A DNA stretch of 64,000 nt from Triops longicaudatus (lineage: Eukaryota > Arthropoda > Branchiopoda > Notostraca > Triopsidae): NCBI GenBank assembly GCA_022885665.1, contig JAGQDJ010000015.1, forward strand, positions 376,955 to 440,954, read 5' to 3'. The position numbers and the translations under genes were made by a program. Shown here one piece after another: positions 57,538-64,000 of this stretch. Every line of letters starts with the position of its first letter. Positions within the stretch are counted from its first letter, which is position 1. Under the pieces are notes generated by a model that saw only the letters and a list, made by a program, of their open reading frames with translations, was not told the DNA's origin and did not search any database.

Positions 57538-58216
57538 AATGTTTCGTAAATTCATATTTGCAAGGTGTGAATTTTTGATTTCTCATTGTTAAAAGGATGT
57601 ACAATTACTTCTTAGAATTGGATTAAATTCTTGTCTCTGCACCTTAAATTGCGTAATAAGAAAGAGGACTTAAAACACAGGACTTTCTATGAACAAAACG
57701 ATGAGAACAAGGGTTGGGTTATCCTTACGTTATACTAATTGGTCTTCCGAACAAATACCTGTTTTATGAGCCGTTTCTGTTATTATGTTTTCCACGATTG
57801 TCATTTTGCGAAGCTTGAAAATATTGAGCTCTTACACAGACTTTTTTTTGTGCTTTTAGTTTAGTACTACATGCATACACAAAGCAAGCTGTAATATTTA
57901 AATTAGGCGCGCTTGTGAGTACGTTGTACTTTTTCCGAATCGAAACCGAGTCGGATTTTACTACATTTTCTTTTCGAAGCTGAAGACGCCACCGCTACCC
58001 AAATAATAACAAAGAGCCAAAATATTCCGCTGTCTTGAGATATTGATATGGATTAAAATGCGATCGTTTTAAATACTTTCTACATATGCTTATAGTACAC
58101 TTTATTCATAGCGTACAGAACTAATTCATAGTTTTCGCTCGAAACATAAGGTTTGGCCGTTACATATAAAATGTCATTGAAATTTTTATTATAAAGTCTC
58201 TTTATTTCAGGTAAAC
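57538..58216. other. Intergenic region between CSN8 and GFOD, including a probable GFOD 5' UTR intron
   Basis: The GFOD ATG lies six bases after a strong acceptor (TTATTTCAG ending 58210), so a non-coding first exon and an intron lie in this stretch. A possible donor is GTGAGT near 57916, but the first exon cannot be fixed by eye. No other feature is seen. Confidence 0.5.
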
Positions 58217-59450
58217 ATGTTGCCAGGGATTGGCGTCTTTGGCACGGGCCCTGTCCTTAGAGTTTTGGTGCCATTTTTGCGTGCCAAGGGCTTCAAGGTT
58301 GAAGCAATATGGGGCCAGACGCTTGATGCTGCCGAAGAAATGGGCAAGGAATTAGAAATTCCATTCCGCACTCGCAACGTCGATGACGTTCTACTTCACA
58401 AAGAGATTGATCTCGTTCTTATTATGTGCCCTCCAAGCTTACACGCCCAGATTGCCGTCAAAGCCCTTGGCATTGGTAAACACGTCCTGTGCGACAAACC
58501 AGGCGGCCTCAATCAGCACGAATCCTTAAAAATGGTCCATGCTGCCCAGTATTATCCCAGTTTGATCTCCATTATGGCCTACACATTACGTTTGTTGCCC
58601 TCAGTCCAGCAAATGCGCAAAGAAATTCTCAATCTGAGTATTGGCGACATCCAACTTTGCGAAGTTCACGTTCATTTAGGATCCCTTATAGGGGACAAAT
58701 ACGATTGGATGTGCGAAGAAGGCATGGGTGGAGGCGTGTTAAGCTTAATGGGCTGCCACGTCATTGACGTTATCTCGTTTATCACCAACCAAAAGGCCGT
58801 GCGCGTTCACGGTGTCACGCGCACATTGACGCCGACAACCGAAAAAATTCAAGGCATTCGTCGAATTACTGCCGAAGACTTTTCTACCTTCCAGATGGAA
58901 CTAAATGGCGGCGTATTGGTCTCTGTAACGTTAAATAGTCATTTTTCGGGGGAGTATTCACAGGAGATTATTGTTTGCGGTACCGGTGGCTGCTTAACCA
59001 TAAAAAATGGAGAGTTGTATGGAAGTAATCGTACCGGACATGAGCTAGAACTACGGCACAATGACACCGATGAACTTTCCTTTCTGCCGTCGCATATTGT
59101 TTCCCATCCTTTACCCGTGACATGGCCACGGCCTTTTGTGAATGGCCTGTTTCGCTTAGTAACAGCTTTAAAAGTATGTTAAGTATAATCGAATGTGGTT
59201 TTCGTTCACTAATTCATCTTTTGTTGAGTAGGAAGCGTTTGCAAGTGTGGAAGATCGTACTGGCTGGATCAAAGAACCCGTCTCATTGGCGAGTACTTTC
59301 GAAGACGGCCAGTACGTCCAGGCGGTACTCGAAGCTATACGAAAGTCGTCCAAAGAACGAACGTGGTGCAAAGTCTCCCCTTTGACCGAAGAACCTGATC
59401 CCAATCCTGCGTTAAGCGCTGCCGTACGACGAACTAACTTAGCTCTATAA
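58217..59450 (+). CDS. GFOD: Gfo/Idh/MocA-family protein, GFOD1/GFOD2 type
   Basis: NAD(P)-binding oxidoreductase-fold protein whose animal substrate is poorly defined. Human GFOD2 has been linked to extracellular matrix assembly. Exons are 58217-59173 and 59232-59450, joining in frame to 391 residues, against about 385-390 in human. The Rossmann fold begins MLPGIGVFGTGPVLRVL with a glycine-rich turn. IAVKALGIGKHVLCDKPGG follows, where the CDKP motif resembles the EKP motif of the superfamily. The C-terminal domain includes GGGVLSLMGCHVIDVISF and EDFSTFQMELNGGV, both closely matching GFOD1. The single coding intron is 58 bp. The gene converges with the RBCK1-like gene, with 370 bp between stop codons. 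Which vertebrate paralogue is closer cannot be decided here. Confidence 0.93.
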
Positions 59451-59820
59451 ATTTAACTATGCGTCCATGAAAATATGATATGACGGCCGTTTAACTTAGC
59501 GTTTCTTTGTACCCTTTTTATGAACGGTAGCTCATAAGTGTTAAAAATTGAAGAATATGTTATTAATCGTCCAATACAATTATTTATGGAAACGTGTGCT
59601 TCGCTTACTATGATTAAATCATAGGGTCCAGGCTTACTCATTGAACTGTCCTAGTTTTCTATAACAGTAGATTATCGCCATTGTGATAACTGACGTTCTT
59701 ACTCTCCCTAAAACATTGAAAGCGTCAGCCAATACATTAAACAAGTGACGTATATTCGACTAGGCCATCACAGAAAAGGCACAACGTTATGTCCAATATT
59801 TCGCAAACGTGACGAATTCA
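59451..59820. other. Short tail-to-tail intergenic region between GFOD and the RBCK1-like gene
   Basis: 370 bp of AT-rich 3' flank shared by two converging genes. No canonical AATAAA was found on either strand by eye. No gene is seen. Confidence 0.6.
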
Positions 59821-62800
59821 TCAATGACAATAATTACATTTGGGATGGCATTTCACATTATTAACACCGCATCGACAACCGGCTGAAGTATCTCCTTTTC
59901 CCTGCGTAAAGAGAAACGAGCGTTCGTTAAACATTCAAAATATTAGACCTTCTTACATTAGGGCCCCATCTCGGTCCCTTAGTCACCCAACATATTTCTG
60001 TTCTACAAACGGAACAACGGACCCAGTCACAACCCCATCGCTTCATGAGTACGACTTGGCACTGCGGGCAATTCAATGCATCACCGGATTGTAGCAAAGC
60101 CTATACACTTAACTAATTAAATTAATAGTTCAAATAATCATTTTCAGTTGCACTGTACATCTATCATATCTCTTGTACGCTTTGCATCCTCGTTTGTGTC
60201 CGCATCTTCTGTAACTCTATCTTGAAATTGCTTGCAATTGAGCCCTTCGTGTATGGCCTGGAAAAAAAGATTCATTGTACAGAATTTAAGGGATTTATAA
60301 AGGTTATTTTTACTTGGCACGTCAAACAATTTGGCTTTCCGCAAACGGGGCACCGAAACAGGTTGACATTATCGTCAATTATACACCAACCGGGACAATC
60401 CGGGGTTTGACAATGGAAAGTGTTCTTCATGCTTTTCTCCGCAAGAGCCATGGATCGAGCTAAGAACTTTTCGAAAAGTTCCGGACGCACAAGCTACATC
60501 AACTGAAAGTTACAACATTGCAAAGCGGAAAAAAATCTGAAGAAGTTACTGCTTTAATCTCTCTTTCCTGAAGATGACTGGGACAGGCGTAGCTCTCGTC
60601 CCGGAACGGACATGAGACCACGGCTTCCTCGCAAAATTCAACAGCGTGACTTAGGCAGTCTTTGCAGAAAGCGTGTAAACATTCTCGTAGCGTAATGCCG
60701 ATACCAGCTGGTACATCCATGAAACAAACGGGACACTGGAATGCTTCAGAACAGGGCACCAAGTCCAACCCATCCAATAGTAACAAGTTATTATACCCCG
60801 TCTCGCTTTTGCCGTTCTCTCCCTGCGCAAATTGATTACAATTAGAAAAGTCCACATTCCAGTGCTTTGCATAGTAAAATTTCTGACTGAAATTAATGAC
60901 TAACTTCAAATACTATACCTAACGTGCACCTGAAAAGAGCATTCATGCATAGTTTAAAAGTAAACGTCGCAGAAATTTCCAACAGGCGTTATGTTATATA
61001 CTGCAGAACCATTCATCTTCCGCATGCATATCTACAGAATTACAACACGTGAATCAGAGCGGTGGATGCTTGGAAAATCGAGCATAACTCATACAGCGGC
61101 CACTTATGCACACTCGTTTCTTTTCCCGGTACTTACTGTAGCGGAATTCTTCGGCGCCACTGCGATATCAGGGTCAGGACCAACGGCTCCTAAGTTGTCG
61201 GCTATACCAGCCGGTCGAGCAGCAGTACAAGCGGCGCATCCCGGTCTATCCCAAGGATTCACTAGCGTACAAGTACCGCAAATCCATCCTGTTCGACGCA
61301 AAACAAGCGGAAATCAATATTAAAGATATATTAAAAAAAAGAGGAAAGGGAAAGTGTACCGTCCACATTAACGGTGGGGGGACTAGCTATACGTGGAGGC
61401 ACAATTGTTTGGACTGGCTCAACTACAGGTTGAGATACTGGCATTTGAGGTATTGGCACTTCGGGTACTGCAGCTGCCCTATCGGAGAATGAGAAAGTCT
61501 TTTAAATGTGAATGTTTGTAGGTCTAACAACTTTCAAGTATAAGACATTTTTACAATCTGATGACTATTTGTTTGTGCTTCTAAAGTGGAAATTGTTTTA
61601 CTGGATAAATTTTTCTTCTTCGGATTCGCTGCAAGTGCTGTAACGTTCCTCCTCATAGTTGTAATATCGCTTATTAACAACTTCAGAGGGTTGGTTTGGT
61701 GGCGACTGGCTGGTTTTCTCTGTTTCGCTTTGTTTGGGTTCCTTTTTCTTAATTTCTACAAAAGGAACTCATGCTTTATTACTAAGAAGTGAACAAGTGC
61801 AAATTTACCAACCCGGTGCTACGAGATACAAAAAAATATTGCTGCCCTCTGTTAGATTAGAAGCTTCCAACAGCGCGCTGTCATCTTTGGCTAGCGTGCG
61901 GTGTAAAATCCAACGCTGGAAATTGACCGGAACTTCATACTCCCTTTCAACAAGCTTTTTCAAGTCAAGCAAACTCATTTGCGGCTTCACTTTGATAGGA
62001 AAAGGCCCATGGTGCGTCACCTTGTCTTCGATGAACATTTGAACCCTATAGAAAATACTCGATGAGCAACTTTTCCTAGGATTACAATTTCAAGTAAATT
62101 ACGTAAACGAGTTGTCAGGCGCCGGCTCTGGCAACAGAGGCGATAATTGCTTCACAGCTTGAGGCGGCGGATGGTTGACTAGAGCTTTACGAACTAATTC
62201 TGGTGATGCTAAAGTTGGATGAGTAAGAAAGGGTGGCGAAGCTGAGGCTTTAATTGGAGTGACAGTTTCCTTGTCACGAACTGGCGCCAAAGTTTGCCGA
62301 CTGGGCGGCGAAACCGGAGCATTTTCTGCCTTCGTTATGACAGTTTTTGGCTCTGTCTCTTTAGCTACTACATTCTTGAGATGACCCTCATTGTGAATCG
62401 GACTTCTTACGACGGATGAGCGTTTCATTACCATTTGGGTCTGGGAGCCGTTCGTCACTTTCTCGGCCTTCTTGGTGGTTTCATTTATGCGGTTTACTTC
62501 AACCTTTTTTGTCTCAACTTCCTTTTTGGGTTCTTGAGGGGCTACTGGTTCTTTGGGGCTGTTTCCTTGCGGGAGTGTTAAAGGCGATTCGGTTTTGATA
62601 GACAAAGTCGTAACAATTTTCGGCTCGGGTGACACTATCGGCGAGGCTACGGCATTTAGTAAAGGAGCTTTGGCTCCCAATGAAACAGCGATGGGAGATG
62701 TTACGCTTGAGTCGTTTCTAATTCCCGAGGAGGCTTCGGGAGGCATTTTCGTGGTTACATTCGTGGTAATTTTCGACTCGGCAGAAGCTGTAGCTCTATT

Positions 62801-63962
62801 CGTGCGACTTTGGGTTTCAGGCTTGGCTGTAACAGAGGTTGAAATACTGTTTGTGGGATTTCCTCCCAAGGTAGGAGATTTTACGTCGGAAAGTTTGCTA
62901 ACTCCCGCCTGCGTTTCAACGGGCACCTTTGTGTTCAAGTTTGAGGAAAGCTTTGGTTCAGGAGTTACCGTTGTTAAAATCGGGGTAGTTTTGTGTACGG
63001 GAGTCACTGCTGGGGATGTTAAATTATTATGTAAAGACACTTTTCCTTCAGATGTGGCAGAAATCGGAGATTTTGTGTTAGAAATTTTCCTGATTCCCGC
63101 AGCGGGTTCCACGTTAACTTTTGAGGTTAGATCCTGTGAAGGTTTGAGCTCTGGAGATGCTGCAGTTAAACTTGTTGATTTTTGTGGTTCGACGGATACT
63201 GTAAGAGAGGTCAAATTGTTATAAAAAGATTTGTTTTCAGACGTGACAGGAACGGGAGACTTTACGTCAGAAAACTTTCTGATTCCTACGGAAGCAGCAA
63301 CTGTGTCTGCTGGCTTTTCTTTAGGGTTTACACTGGATAGTTGCTGTTTAAGGAGAGCTAGTTGACGGGACAAACTCGCAGCTTGGTTAAATTGTCCAGC
63401 AGCAATGGCATCCTCCAGAGCTTGCAGTAATACGCGCATGGCTAAAGGCTGGCTTCCTTCATCAGCACCTGACTCGTTTTTCGAGAAGAAGAAAACAAGC
63501 AAGAGAGATGTTCACATTAAAGCGTTACAAACCTCAAACAAAGCGCTAATTTTCATGTTAAGATGTGCATTACATTCGAGATTAATAAAAGCTTCCAGAT
63601 AAATAGTGCTGTTCTGAAATTTAAACTTAACCTAATATGTTGAAGTCCGGCGATTTTAAAGCGAGTTAATAGCCAACAAAGAATAATGACAACTCAATAT
63701 ACCTTTCGAAGGCTTAGTGAAAGAGTCTGGGGTGCTCTGGCCCGTTTCGCCGGAAGTTTCGTTGGCAGCTCCGCGGGTGGTGACGGTTGTGCTGCGCGCG
63801 GCAGTCAATGCAGCCAACTGTAACAGGAAAAGAGAAAAAACATGTTGGGGATCAGCTTTACACAGATCTGTAGATACACACCTCGTTTGGGGTTTTATCG
63901 TCTTGAGTGGTGGTAACCGAGTTGCATGCGGCTTCAATGGCAGCAAAATCTCCTGCTTCCAT
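59821..63962 (-). CDS. RBCK1: RBR E3 ubiquitin ligase, HOIL-1/RBCK1 type, with long repeat-bearing N-terminal region
   Basis: HOIL-1 is the LUBAC partner that catalyses ester-linked ubiquitination. Exons on the minus strand: 63962-63882, 63817-63703, 63468-62103, 62045-61813, 61755-61602, 61478-61360, 61288-61137, 60822-60550, 60493-60314, 60257-60159, 60100-59957 and 59901-59821, joining to 998 residues (human 510). Domains in order: Ala/Leu-rich helical segment (about 76-110) resembling the LUBAC-tethering motif; four degenerate ~60-residue repeats (127-360); Pro/Lys-rich linker; ubiquitin-like domain (522-598); acidic/Pro-rich linker; Npl4 zinc finger (690-716, GWICGTCTLVN and GCAAC); RING1 (from 770, CPVCFMDVPAG, CLHAFCKDC); IBR (FHCQTPDCPGWC, CPVCGKPNCLTC); RING2 (CPQC, GCDW with the presumed catalytic Cys948, EICWVTKGPRWGP), ending CHPKCNYCH. 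The start is the first ATG of a 27-codon exon. The junction after exon 4 is the weak point: the frame needs a GTTGGT donor, while the stronger GTAAAT four bases on creates a stop. Confidence 0.88.
62585..63286 (-). repeat. Four degenerate tandem protein repeats in the RBCK1-like gene (coding)
   Basis: The units start GIRKFSDVKSP (residue 127), GIRKISNTKSP (190), GVSKLSDVKSP (254) and GIRNDSSVTSP (314). Unit lengths are about 63, 64, 60 and at least 46 residues. Units 1 and 2 also share a central NNLTS motif, and several units share an S/T-rich stretch with PEPK/PELK before the next start. The repeats are rich in Ser, Thr, Pro and Lys and probably disordered. I know of no such repeats in human HOIL-1. 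Confidence 0.75.
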
Positions 63963-64000
63963 TACTTCCAAATTTAACCCCGCTCTCGAATTTCGCTCCG

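Noticed and set aside
62553..63224. 223-codon plus-strand frame
   Set aside because: It is the antisense shadow of RBCK1-like exon 3, whose frame is supported by splicing to the UBL and RBR exons.

Overview
This is a 64 kb piece of an animal nuclear genome, most probably from an arthropod. Genes are split by spliceosomal GT-AG introns. The strongest phylogenetic marker is a delta/epsilon-type glutathione S-transferase, a class typical of arthropods. It sits with single-copy metazoan genes: a LIM homeobox gene, a Piwi Argonaute, a BACURD BTB adaptor, a FUT10/11 fucosyltransferase, COP9 subunit 8, GFOD and a HOIL-1-type RBR ubiquitin ligase. In the gene-dense part most introns are about 50-80 bp. 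I cannot name the species; a mite-like chelicerate or a branchiopod-like crustacean would fit, but this is inference. All exon models were built by hand from splice signals, reading phase and remembered family alignments. All nine genes could be modelled with continuous frames, eight completely and the ninth (RBCK1-like) with one weak junction.

Layout. 1-22.3 kb: no supportable gene, AT-rich, with homopolymer runs and small hairpins. 22.3-38.3 kb (minus): a Lim1/LHX1-5 orthologue in six coding exons over 16 kb. Its introns reach 6.4 kb, and one holds a decayed pogo/Tigger DNA transposon. 38.3-43.8 kb: another gene-free stretch, with a weak tRNA-like segment. 43.8-64 kb: gene-dense. In order these are BACURD (minus), Piwi (plus), GST (plus), FUT10/11-like (minus), CSN8 (plus), GFOD (plus) and RBCK1/HOIL-1-like (minus, starting 38 bp from the right edge). 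BACURD/Piwi and FUT/CSN8 are head-to-head pairs with about 400 bp between start codons. GST/FUT and GFOD/RBCK1 are tail-to-tail pairs.

The genes do not form an operon or one pathway. They cover development (Lim1), piRNA silencing (Piwi), detoxification (GST), O-fucosylation in the secretory pathway (FUT), and three parts of the ubiquitin system (a CUL3 adaptor, a COP9 signalosome subunit and an RBR ligase). That co-location is probably coincidental.

Most unusual: a 616-nt uninterrupted poly-T in a Piwi intron; a HOIL-1-like protein about twice the human length, with four degenerate ~60-residue tandem repeats not known to me from this family; and the Tigger remnant with both inverted repeats and a TA duplication. 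I did not find a clear new multi-gene system.
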